From Phosphoribacter sp964558825 (GTDB taxonomy: Bacteria; Actinomycetota; Actinomycetes; Actinomycetales; Dermatophilaceae): 7,162 bases of DNA. The notes under the pieces were generated by a model, which had not been told where the DNA came from, searched no databases, and saw only the letters and a list, made by a program, of their open reading frames with translations. This document shows positions 1-5,808 of this stretch, in pieces. Both the position numbers and the translations under genes were made by a program. Location of the stretch: contig CAZLGB010000181.1 in assembly GCA_964558825.1 (NCBI GenBank), forward strand, positions 1 through 7,162, written 5' to 3'. The stretch's first letter is position 1; each line of letters opens with the position of its first letter.

Positions 1-123
1 CTCGCGCCGCCGGGTCCGCAGCCGGCGGCGCAGCTCGGCCTTGGCCAACCGGGTGTCTTCACCGGCCCGGGGCGGTGTGGGCCGGGCGGGCTGCGCTGGG
101 GCCGGGGGAGTCGGCTGGACCAT
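1..123 (-). CDS. fthC: 5-formyltetrahydrofolate cyclo-ligase, N-terminal fragment
   Basis: Only the first 41 codons are present and the reading frame leaves the window at base 1. The peptide has a Pro/Ala-rich start (MVQPTPPAPAQPARPT) and then LAKAELRRRLRTRRRE. That is the usual first helix of 5-formyltetrahydrofolate cyclo-ligases, which begin with a K-x-x-L-R-x-x-x-R-x-x-R pattern. The enzyme makes 5,10-methenyltetrahydrofolate from 5-formyltetrahydrofolate using ATP in the cytoplasm. Known context supports the call: in actinobacteria this gene commonly lies divergently next to the moeA/glp-rimJ-glpR cluster. The ATG at 123 was chosen because TACGAT lies six bases before it, fitting a leaderless transcript, and no Shine-Dalgarno is visible. 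The nucleotide-binding and catalytic parts are outside the window, so the assignment rests on a short helix and on position. Confidence 0.68.
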   Translation of the reverse strand, partial: MVQPTPPAPAQPARPTPPRAGEDTRLAKAELRRRLRTRRRE

Positions 124-135
124 GTTGTGATCGTA
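124..135 (-). promoter_or_regulatory. Probable leaderless promoter -10 box of fthC
   Basis: On the minus strand TACGAT (135 to 130) fits the actinobacterial TANNNT -10 consensus. The ATG begins after six further bases, so the start codon would be at or next to the transcription start. No convincing -35 hexamer is visible. The antisense strand here reads AGGAGGT, but on the gene's own strand there is no ribosome binding site, which fits a leaderless start. Confidence 0.45.
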
Positions 136-230
136 GGAGGTGCTCGGCGGACGGTGGGCGGACAGCGCCCCGGGAGTGGTTGGACTGAGGCACGTATGCA
201 TGGAGTCGGTGGTGACTTCAGGCTTCGGCT

Positions 231-301
231 GGCTGCAGTTTCGGTCACCGGTGGCGTCTTCTACGGCCCAACCGCGCGCCGGCCGTGGCGAGTTGAGGCC
301 C
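231..301. repeat. Direct repeat, copy 1
   Basis: The copy begins GGCTGCAGTTTCGGTCACC. From 231 to 284 it matches 314-367 with a single difference (G at 265, A at 348). After that the copies differ by a five-base insertion (GTGGC) and a T/C change before both read TGAGGCCC. The outer segments GGCTGCAG and CTACGGCC form an imperfect inverted repeat around the perfect palindrome CACCGGTG. The spacing between copies is 83 bases. The origin is unknown; it may be a genome-wide palindromic intergenic element that was duplicated here. Confidence 0.9.
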
Positions 302-313
302 AGTGGTCGGGTG

Positions 314-379
314 GGCTGCAGTTTCGGTCACCGGTGGCGTCTTCTACAGCCCAACCGCGCGCCGGCCGAGCTGAGGCCC
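314..379. repeat. Direct repeat, copy 2
   Basis: This is the second copy of the element at 231-301, shorter by five bases. Its outer arms GGCTGCAG (314-321) and CTACAGCC (344-351) pair better than those of copy 1. They have one G·T wobble on the minus-strand RNA and one mismatch on the plus strand. They flank CACCGGTG (329-336) with equal seven-base spacers. The layout of 8, 7, 8, 7 and 8 bases is regular enough to suggest a folded RNA or a protein-binding palindrome. No transposase or terminal duplication is visible. Confidence 0.9.
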
Positions 380-411
380 CCACGGGGTGTTGGTGTGAGC
401 CACATCTGCCG

Positions 412-429
412 TGAGTCGCTGACGACTCA
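412..429. promoter_or_regulatory. Short perfect palindrome, possible operator
   Basis: TGAGTCG and CGACTCA are perfect seven-base inverted arms around CTGA. The site lies about 100 bases before the glp start and between two divergent genes, where a regulator could act on either. A role as a binding site or a weak hairpin is inference. No T-run follows, so a terminator is unlikely. Confidence 0.4.
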
Positions 430-459
430 ATGCATAGCGTCGCGGCACCGAGTCCTCGA

Positions 460-475
460 GCCCCCGGGCGGGGGC
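460..475. other. GC hairpin upstream of glp
   Basis: GCCCCC and GGGGGC pair perfectly around GGGC. The hairpin lies shortly before TAGATT (483-488), a possible glp -10 box for which I see no matching -35 element. Whether the hairpin belongs to a leader RNA or to the DNA promoter region is unknown. Confidence 0.4.
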
Positions 476-525
476 CGCGCGGTAGATTGCGCTGATCCCG
501 CCAGCGACCCGAAGGACACCCGAGC

Positions 526-1806
526 ATGCGCACCGTCGCGGAGCACCTGCAGGCCGTGCTCGCGGCCGCAACCCCGCTGCCGCCGGTGCCCCTGGGCCTG
601 GCCGAGGCGCATGGGCTCATCGCGGGCGAGGAGCTCACGTCCCTGGTGGACCTGCCGGGCTTCGACAACTCCGCGATGGACGGATATGCCGTGCAGGCCG
701 CGGACCTCACGACGGCGAGCGAGGCCACCCCGGTGCGACTGCCGGTCGTCGCTGACCTCGCTGCGGGCGACGCGGCCACCCGTCCACTCCGTGCGGGCGA
801 GGCCATCCGGATCATGACCGGTGCTCCGCTGCCCGAGGGTGCCGACGCGATCGTCAAGGTCGAGGACACCGACGGCGGTATGCCGCACGTCAACATCCTC
901 CGCGGCGCCCCCGCCGGCACCTCGATCCGTCGCCGGGGCGAGGACCTCGCCGCAGGCGGCTCGGTCCTGCGCCCCGGCGACCGGCTCGATGCCCGCCGGC
1001 TCGCCCTCGTGGCAGCCGCCGGCCATGCCCACGTGTCGGTGCACCCTCGACCGAGGGTCGCCGTCGTGTCGACCGGAGCCGAGCTCGTCGAGCCGGGCAC
1101 GCCCCCGCCGGATGCCCGAGAGGGCCGCATCTTCGACTCCAACAGCCACATGCTCGCGGCGGCGGTCGAGGCGGCCGGGGGAGTCACGGCATACCGAGGG
1201 AGCATCGGCGACGACCCCGAGCAGGTGCGTGCGCTGCTCACCCGGCTGGCGGCGGAGGTCGACGTCGTCGTCACGTCCGGGGGCGTGAGCATGGGCGTCC
1301 ACGACGTCGTCAAGGCCGTGTTGCGCGAGCCCGCCGGGCCGGGCCGGCCACCGCTCGGCGAGGTGGACTTCGTCCAGGTGGCCATGCAGCCGGGCAAGCC
1401 ACAGGGCTTCGGCAGCTTGCGTGGACCGGGGGAGCGGCAGGTGCCCTTCTTCGGATTGCCCGGCAACCCGGTCAGCTCCTATGTGTCCTTCGAGGTTTTC
1501 GTGCGCCCGCTGCTGCGCCGGCTGCTCGGTCGCGAGCCGGCGGTGGCGCCGACTGTCGCCGCCCGGCTGGCGACCGCGCTGCGCTCGCCGGCGGGCCGCC
1601 GCCAGATCGCCCGCGCCAGGGCCACCTGGGACGCGCAGGCGCGTGAATGGTCGGTCACCCCGGTGGCCGGACAGGGCTCCCATTTCGTCGCCGACCTCGC
1701 GCAGGCCGACGCGCTGGTCATCGTGCCCGAGGACGTCACGCTCTTGCCTGCCGGCGCGGTGGCCGAGACGATCCTGCTGGACCCGGACGGCAGGAGCGCA
1801 GGATGA
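526..1806 (+). CDS. glp: MoeA/gephyrin-like protein, probably the division protein Glp
   Basis: This 426-residue protein covers the full MoeA/gephyrin E fold. The N-terminal linker and domain II span about 1-170 with D47-NSAMDGYA, RIMTGAPLPEGADAIV (95-110) and RRRGED (135-140). The MPT-binding domain spans about 176-325 with STGAEL (182-187), GDD (228-230), TSGGVSMG (250-257), QPGKPQGFG (289-296 region) and LPGNPVSSY (311-319). The C-terminal barrel starts near 335. MoeA inserts molybdate into adenylylated molybdopterin. In Corynebacterium the paralogue next to rimJ and glpR (Glp) instead binds FtsZ and a membrane receptor. The VAMQPGKPQGFG and PVSSYVSFEVFVRP signatures resemble that actinobacterial clade, and the SepX/GlpR gene downstream supports it. 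MoeA-type acidic residues (D52, D140, E186, D228/D229) are retained, so catalysis is not excluded. GAAGGA at 511-516 sets the ATG start, and the stop overlaps the moaC ATG. Confidence 0.9.
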   Translation: MRTVAEHLQAVLAAATPLPPVPLGLAEAHGLIAGEELTSLVDLPGFDNSAMDGYAVQAADLTTASEATPVRLPVVADLAAGDAATRPLRAGEAIRIMTGAPLPEGADAIVKVEDTDGGMPHVNILRGAPAGTSIRRRGEDLAAGGSVLRPGDRLDARRLALVAAAGHAHVSVHPRPRVAVVSTGAELVEPGTPPPDAREGRIFDSNSHMLAAAVEAAGGVTAYRGSIGDDPEQVRALLTRLAAEVDVVVTSGGVSMGVHDVVKAVLREPAGPGRPPLGEVDFVQVAMQPGKPQGFGSLRGPGERQVPFFGLPGNPVSSYVSFEVFVRPLLRRLLGREPAVAPTVAARLATALRSPAGRRQIARARATWDAQAREWSVTPVAGQGSHFVADLAQADALVIVPEDVTLLPAGAVAETILLDPDGRSAG

Positions 1807-2396
1807 GCGACGGCATCGCAGACCGGGGCGCCGCTCCCCGCGGCGGCGAGACGCCTCCGCGCGACAGCGACGCCGCTCCCCGCAGCAGCGAGACACCTCC
1901 GCGCGACAGCCACGCGCCTGCCTTGCCGACCGGCCTCACCCACGTCCGCGGCGACGGCAGCGCCCACATGGTCGACATCAGCGCCAAGGCCGTGACCGCC
2001 CGGCAGGCGAGCGCCCGGGGCCGAGTCCTGTTGTCCCCCAACGCGATCGCGGCCCTGCGTGATGACACTGTGCCCAAGGGCGACGCTCTCGCAGTCGCCC
2101 GGATCGCCGGCCTGCAGGCCGTCAAACGCACCCCTGACCTCGTCCCGCTCGCTCACCCGGTCGCCGTCCACGCGGCGGCTGTCGAGCTGACCGTCGAGGA
2201 CGACGGCGTGACCATCGACGCCACGGTTCGCACCGCCGACCGCACCGGCATCGAGATGGAGGCGCTCACCGCGGTCACCGTCGCGGCCCTCGCTCTCGTC
2301 GACATGGTCAAGGCGGTCGACAAGCACGCCCGCATCACCGACGTGCGGGTCACCGCCAAATCCGGTGGCAGATCTGGGGATTGGACCGAGGCATGA
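1803..2396 (+). CDS. moaC: Cyclic pyranopterin monophosphate synthase MoaC with N-terminal repeat extension
   Basis: MoaC converts the 3',8-cyclo-GTP intermediate made by MoaA into cyclic pyranopterin monophosphate, the second step in molybdenum cofactor synthesis. The core begins near residue 45 with HMVDISAK (55-62). It then shows PKGD (K92), ARIAGLQAVKRT, PLAHP with the expected catalytic H118, GIEMEALTA (E151, E153), VDMVKAVDK (D167, K170) and TAKSGGRSGDW at the end. The Cys usually seen before the His in L-C-H-P is Ala here. The protein is 197 residues, longer than the roughly 160 of E. coli MoaC. The extra 44 residues are Pro/Arg/Ser-rich and include a 14-residue tandem repeat encoded at 1829-1910. 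The ATG at 1803 overlaps the glp stop, implying translational coupling. A longer in-frame GTG start at 1647 would lie deep inside glp and is unlikely. MoaA is not in the window. Confidence 0.95.
   Translation: MSDGIADRGAAPRGGETPPRDSDAAPRSSETPPRDSHAPALPTGLTHVRGDGSAHMVDISAKAVTARQASARGRVLLSPNAIAALRDDTVPKGDALAVARIAGLQAVKRTPDLVPLAHPVAVHAAAVELTVEDDGVTIDATVRTADRTGIEMEALTAVTVAALALVDMVKAVDKHARITDVRVTAKSGGRSGDWTEA
1829..1910 (+). repeat. 42-base tandem repeat inside moaC
   Basis: Bases 1829-1868 match 1871-1910 with three substitutions at a period of 42 bases, exactly 14 codons. The encoded units are AAPRGGETPPRDSD and AAPRSSETPPRDSH. The repeat keeps the reading frame and lies in the disordered-looking extension before the MoaC core. 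Confidence 0.92.
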
Positions 2397-2923
2397 CCGA
2401 CGCCGACCGCGCCGCACACACTCCGCCCGCTCGTCGCGCGGTCGTCGTCGTCGCCTCGACCCGTGCCTCCGACGGCACCTACGAGGACCGCACCGGCCCG
2501 CTGCTCGTCGAGGCCCTCACCCAATGGGGGTATGCCGTGTCCGGCCCGGTCGTCGTCCCCGACGGCCCGCAGGTCGGCGCCTCGATCGCGGCCGCCCTCG
2601 CCGACACCCCGGCCCTCGTCATCACGACCGGCGGCACCGGGGTCTCACCCACGGACGTCACCCCCGAGCAGACCCGGCCGCTGCTGGAGCGTGAGCTGCC
2701 CGGCATACCCGAGCTGCTGCGCGCCACCGGGGTCGCCAAGGGCCTGCCCGTCGCCGTGCTGTCGCGCGGGATCGCCGGAGTGACCGGACGCACGGTCGTC
2801 GTCAACCTGCCCGGCTCCCGCGGGGGCGTGCGCGACGCCCTCGGGGTGCTGCGCCCGATCCTCGACCACGCGATCGACCAGCTGCATGGCATCGACCACC
2901 GCCGCGAGGCGGGGCCGGCGTGA
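2393..2923 (+). CDS. mog: Molybdopterin adenylyltransferase family protein (MogA/MoaB type)
   Basis: This single-domain MoCF_biosynth protein has 176 residues. Such proteins adenylylate molybdopterin before MoeA inserts molybdate; some MoaB proteins of this fold have other or unclear roles. Visible signatures are STRASDGTYEDRTGP (22-36), VVVPDGP with D57, TTGGTGVSPTDVTPEQT (78-94) with D88, and VNLPGSRGGVRDAL (137-150). D57 and D88 match the positions of the two catalytic aspartates of E. coli MogA as I recall them. The ATG at 2393 overlaps the moaC stop; an upstream TTG (2381) would add only four residues and is less likely. Beside the MoeA-like gene, the pair corresponds to the two halves (G and E domains) of eukaryotic gephyrin. 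I cannot separate MogA from MoaB by eye. At 2701-2708 the gene uses the very rare Ile codon ATA. Confidence 0.92.
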   Translation: MTDADRAAHTPPARRAVVVVASTRASDGTYEDRTGPLLVEALTQWGYAVSGPVVVPDGPQVGASIAAALADTPALVITTGGTGVSPTDVTPEQTRPLLERELPGIPELLRATGVAKGLPVAVLSRGIAGVTGRTVVVNLPGSRGGVRDALGVLRPILDHAIDQLHGIDHRREAGPA

Positions 2924-3543
2924 GCTTGCTCGGGGGGCGGGCCCGGTGGCCGGTGAGCATCGCCGTCCAGGACGGGATGGCTCCGGGGCTGGTCCTGCGA
3001 CCGCTGCACCGGCGCGATCAGGCCGAGTGGGAGCGGCTGCGGGCCGACAACGCCGCCTATGTCGGGCGCTGGGAGCCGACCCCGCCCGACGGGGTGATGC
3101 CGCGGGTGAGCTTCCCGGCATACGTCCGCTCGCTCAACCTCGATGCGCGCGCCGGCAACGTGCTGCCCTTCGTCATCGAGGTCGACGGGGCGCTCGCCGG
3201 GCAGGTGCACCTCTTCGGGATCATGCGCGGATCGCTGCAGTCGGCGGCGGCCGGCTACTGGGTGGGCCGGACCTTCGCCGGGCGGGGGATCGCCACCCGC
3301 GCGCTGGCGGCGACGATCGACCACGGCATGGGCGTGCTCGGGCTGCACCGGGTCGAGGTCAACGTCCGTCCGGAGAACGCCAGCTCGCTCGCCGTCGTCG
3401 CTCACCTGCGGCTGCGCGACGAGGGTGTGCGCGAGCGCTACCTGCACATCGAGGGCGACTGGCGCGACCATCGGACCTTCGCGCTGACCCGCGAGGATGT
3501 CGGCTCGAAGCCGGTGATCGGCCGCTGGCGACCCGATCGCTGA
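2920..3543 (+). CDS. rimJ: RimJ-like GNAT N-acetyltransferase
   Basis: This 207-residue protein is of the RimJ/RimL GNAT family, which transfers acetyl groups from acetyl-CoA, classically to ribosomal protein N-termini. The actual substrate is unknown. It shows LVLRPLHRRDQAEW (24-37), LPFVIEVDGALAGQVHLFG (82-100), GYWVGRTFAGRGIAT (112-126) containing the R-x-x-x-G-R-G acetyl-CoA loop, LHRVEVNVRPEN (142-153) and the C-terminal YLHIEGDWRDHRTFALT (174-190) typical of RimJ. The usual L-G-F before the last strands reads LRLRDEG here. The GTG at 2920 overlaps the mog stop and keeps a WPV segment that I recall near the N-terminus of actinobacterial relatives. An internal ATG (2977) would drop 19 residues and is possible. 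A rimJ gene between glp and glpR is the known actinobacterial arrangement. Confidence 0.9.
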   Translation: MSLLGGRARWPVSIAVQDGMAPGLVLRPLHRRDQAEWERLRADNAAYVGRWEPTPPDGVMPRVSFPAYVRSLNLDARAGNVLPFVIEVDGALAGQVHLFGIMRGSLQSAAAGYWVGRTFAGRGIATRALAATIDHGMGVLGLHRVEVNVRPENASSLAVVAHLRLRDEGVRERYLHIEGDWRDHRTFALTREDVGSKPVIGRWRPDR

Positions 3544-3618
3544 CCAGATCACACCAGTCACAGCAGCCTCATCTGCGACACACCGCGCGGGGTCCGCGAG
3601 GGCTCGCTCTGGGCTGTT

Positions 3619-3631
3619 TACGGTAGTGCGC
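3619..3631 (+). promoter_or_regulatory. Probable leaderless promoter -10 box of glpR
   Basis: TACGGT (3619-3624) matches TANNNT and is preceded by TGTT, weakly resembling an extended -10. Seven bases separate it from GTG at 3632, so this GTG would be the transcript's first codon. No ribosome binding site precedes it, and no good -35 box is visible. This would give glpR a promoter independent of the glp-rimJ operon. Confidence 0.5.
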
Positions 3632-4618
3632 GTGCAGCCCTCGTCCCTGATTTTCGTCGCCATCGTGGGCATTTGGGCTGCCTTCCTCCTGCAGCACTGG
3701 GTGCGCCGCCGTGAGGACATGGCCACCGCTCGCTCGCTCGATCGTTTCAGCGAGAGCATGCGGATGCTCGAGCGTCACCCCGTGGTCCCCTCACCGGCTC
3801 CGCGTCCCCCGCGCCAGGTGTATGCCGTGGCCTCGCCTTTCGTCGCCCGCTCGCGGACCGGCGTCGAGAGGCCGGCCCCGGCTACCCCTGTGGGAGAGAC
3901 GGGTACGGCACCGGCGGCCGGTGGAGCTGGCCCGGTCGGCGCCCTGACCGTCGCTGGCCCGGTGGCCAGCCCGGCAGCCGGGCGCACGGTGACCCGCACG
4001 ACCGGAGCCCGTCCCGTCGCTGCTAGGCCGGCGCGGCGGCGCCACACGCGCACCGAGATCCTCGGCCGGCGCATCCGTGGGCTGGCCTTCCTTGCGGTCC
4101 TGGCTCTGGCCCCCGTGACGGTCGTCCTGTCGGCGCTCGACGTGCTGGTGTGGTCATCGGTCCTCGTCAGCCTCGTCGCGCTGGGGCTGGCGATCGTCGT
4201 GCTGCGCTATGCGACGGTCCGCGAACGCACCCGTCGCTCTCTCGACCGCTCGTTGGCTGCGACCTCCCGACGGGTCAGTGGGCGCCCGGTGTCCGGCTCG
4301 GCCGTGTCAGGCGCGGCTGCTGCCGTCGCGGCCGGCTCGCCGGCGTCGAGCGCGAGTGATTCGCCTACGGCCCAAGGCGTTTCCGCGACCGCGCCGCCGG
4401 CGATCGGCGCTGCTCCGGCGGCCGCAGCGTCAGCTGCCGCTGCAGTGCGCGGCGAGGACGGCACGTGGACGCCGGTTCCGGTGCCCCCGCCGACCTACAC
4501 CCTCAAGGCCAAGGTGGACCGGCGCGCACCCGAGCCGGCCGAGGTCACTCCCACACCCGAGCCCGCCCACGAGCAGCAGCCCGCGGCCGAGGCGCCCGGC
4601 ATCAGCGCCGTCGGCTGA
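3632..4618 (+). CDS. glpR: SepX/GlpR-type divisome membrane protein
   Basis: The product has 328 residues from GTG 3632; an in-frame GTG at 3626 would add two. It opens with SSLIFVAIVGIWAAFLLQHW, one membrane segment at the very N-terminus, then WVRRREDMATARSLDRFSESMRML, matching the start of Streptomyces SepX. Two more membrane segments lie at about 150-169 and 173-193. A low-complexity Ala/Ser/Pro/Val region follows (about 211-273, with repeated VSG). The conserved tail is W-T-PVPVPPPTYTLKAKV (about 279-295), which I associate with SepX/GlpR proteins. SepX acts in septation and sporulation of Streptomyces; GlpR is the membrane receptor of Glp in Corynebacterium. The position after glp and rimJ agrees. 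The 82-base gap before it contains its apparent own promoter. The long middle linker (52-140) is poorly conserved and of unknown role. Confidence 0.85.
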   Translation: MQPSSLIFVAIVGIWAAFLLQHWVRRREDMATARSLDRFSESMRMLERHPVVPSPAPRPPRQVYAVASPFVARSRTGVERPAPATPVGETGTAPAAGGAGPVGALTVAGPVASPAAGRTVTRTTGARPVAARPARRRHTRTEILGRRIRGLAFLAVLALAPVTVVLSALDVLVWSSVLVSLVALGLAIVVLRYATVRERTRRSLDRSLAATSRRVSGRPVSGSAVSGAAAAVAAGSPASSASDSPTAQGVSATAPPAIGAAPAAAASAAAAVRGEDGTWTPVPVPPPTYTLKAKVDRRAPEPAEVTPTPEPAHEQQPAAEAPGISAVG

Positions 4619-4659
4619 GCCAGCCGGTCAACCCCCAGCAGGTCAACCCGCTGCCGGCT
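4612..4659. terminator. Candidate bidirectional terminator at the glpR/perM junction
   Basis: The convergent genes end 24 bases apart. CGGCTG and CAGCCG (4612-4617, 4621-4626) form a six-base-pair hairpin across the glpR stop. A competing larger fold pairs AGCCGG (4622-4627) with CCGGCT (4654-4659) and CAGC (4636-4639) with GCTG (4650-4653). GGTCAACCC occurs twice (4626-4634 and 4641-4649). There is no T-run. The terminator role is inferred from the convergent layout. Confidence 0.4.
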
Positions 4660-5785
4660 CCGTTTCAGGGCCGTCAGGCCCACCCTCACTGCTGGACTGC
4701 GCGGCCGGCATACTCTCGCTCGCGCCCTCCCCGGAGCCGCCGCCGTCCGGCGAGGAGAGCAGGAACTTGCCCACGGCGTTGACCACCGCAGCGGTGGGCA
4801 CCGCCACGAGCGTCCCGACGATCCCGGCGACAACCGCGCCGGTGGCGACCGAGAGGATGACCGCGAGTGGGTGCACGTTGACGGCCTTGCCGAGCAGGAA
4901 CGGCTGCAAGACGTGCGACTCGATCTGCTGCACTGCAAGGACGCCGAGCAGCATGAGCAGGGCGGCGACCGGACCCTGGGCGACCAGCGCGATGAGCACG
5001 GCGACCATCCCGGAGAGGAAGGCGCCGACGATCGGCACGAAGGCCGTGAGGAAGACCAGCGCCCCGATCGCCAAGGCGAAGGGCACCCGCAGCAGCAGGG
5101 CCACCACGGTGATGCCGACGGCGTCGACGAGGGCGACGATGATCGTGGCACGAGTGAACGCGGTCAGCTGACCCCAGGCGACGACACCGGCGCCGGCGAC
5201 GCGCTCGCGGGCCGTCCGGGGGAAGAGCCGCACGAGCCAGGCCCAGATCCGCTCGCCTTCGTAGAGGAAGAAGAAGAGGGCGAACAGGGCGATGAAGGTC
5301 CCGGCGATGACATGCGTCGCGCCCAGACCCGCCCTGGCCAACGACCCGCGCAACCCCTCGCTCGTCGTCAGCGCGGTCTTGCCCTGGTCGATCCACCCGG
5401 CGAGCTGGGTGTCGCTGATGTGCAGGGTGTCGCGCACCCACACCCGGATCTGGTCGAGCCCGGTCGTCACCTGCCCGGCCATCTCGGTGAAGCCGCCAGT
5501 CAGCTGGCTGCCGATGAGGAAGAGCAACAACCCGATCCCGGCGACGGTCGTCAGCACCGTCAGCGCTGCGGCCGGAGCCTTGCGCCCCAACCGTGCTCGC
5601 AGCCAGCCGTTGACCGGGCTGAGCATCGCCGCCAGCAGCGTGGCGACGACGACCGGGATGACGGCCTCGGACACGAAGCCCAGCAGGTAGGCGAAGGCGA
5701 CGACGGCACCGGCGATGACGAGCAGCCGCCAGGCCCACTCGCTGGCGGCACGCATGGCGGGAGGGATGGGGCTGGTTGAGGCCAT
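4643..5785 (-). CDS. AI-2E/PerM family transporter
   Basis: This 380-residue membrane protein belongs to the AI-2E/PerM (UPF0118) exporter family. Its members include autoinducer-2 exporter TqsA, Na+/H+ antiporters and uncharacterised permeases; the substrate here cannot be told. Hydrophobic segments lie at about 20-36, 41-55, 74-92, 158-175, 212-232, 236-270, 274-285 and 305-336. Family signatures are FALFFFLYEGERIW (168-181), LTAFVPIVGAFLSG (246-259) and QQIESHVLQPFLLGKAVNVHP (from 286). A region of low hydrophobicity (93-155) is the usual soluble insert. The last 38 residues are Gly/Ser/Glu/Pro-rich and look disordered. ATG 5785 is preferred because TACCCT lies six bases before it and the family N-terminus starts there. 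The in-frame ORF extends 46 codons further into the upstream terC gene. It lies 23 bases after the terC stop, so co-transcription is likely in addition to its own promoter. Confidence 0.9.
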   Translation of the reverse strand: MASTSPIPPAMRAASEWAWRLLVIAGAVVAFAYLLGFVSEAVIPVVVATLLAAMLSPVNGWLRARLGRKAPAAALTVLTTVAGIGLLLFLIGSQLTGGFTEMAGQVTTGLDQIRVWVRDTLHISDTQLAGWIDQGKTALTTSEGLRGSLARAGLGATHVIAGTFIALFALFFFLYEGERIWAWLVRLFPRTARERVAGAGVVAWGQLTAFTRATIIVALVDAVGITVVALLLRVPFALAIGALVFLTAFVPIVGAFLSGMVAVLIALVAQGPVAALLMLLGVLAVQQIESHVLQPFLLGKAVNVHPLAVILSVATGAVVAGIVGTLVAVPTAAVVNAVGKFLLSSPDGGGSGEGASESMPAAQSSSEGGPDGPETEPAAG

Positions 5786-5797
5786 GGCCACAGGGTA
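5786..5797 (-). promoter_or_regulatory. Probable leaderless promoter -10 box of the PerM-family gene
   Basis: TACCCT (5797 to 5792) lies six bases before the ATG at 5785, with no ribosome binding site between. No clear -35 box is seen. The -10 box overlaps one copy of the recurrent octamer (5795-5802), so part of its match to TANNNT may come from that motif. Confidence 0.4.
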
Positions 5798-5808
5798 TGC
5801 CGGGCGGC

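Larger units (their letters stand above)
124..525. other. Divergent intergenic region without a credible gene
   Basis: These 402 bases separate divergent fthC and glp. I find no reading frame with a ribosome binding site, a recognisable protein or natural codon use. The region contains two copies of a roughly 70-base repeat (231-301 and 314-379), a perfect seven-base-pair palindrome (412-429), a GC hairpin (460-475) and the glp ribosome binding site at 511-516. In related loci galU often sits at this place; it is absent here. Confidence 0.7.

Noticed and set aside
124..201. Longer fthC from in-frame ATG at 201 (26 extra residues)
   Set aside because: The extra peptide has no family features, no ribosome site precedes it, and the -10 box before ATG 123 would lie inside it.
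231..379. CRISPR array
   Set aside because: There are only two repeats, they are long and nearly contiguous, and there are no cas genes.
127..414. Plus-strand ORF over the repeats (GTG at 127)
   Set aside because: It spans both repeat copies, is Arg/Gly-rich in the manner of chance high-GC frames, and resembles no known protein.
427..1896. Long minus-strand ORFs opposite glp
   Set aside because: They are antisense frames produced by strong third-position GC bias; the plus strand carries a complete MoeA-family protein.
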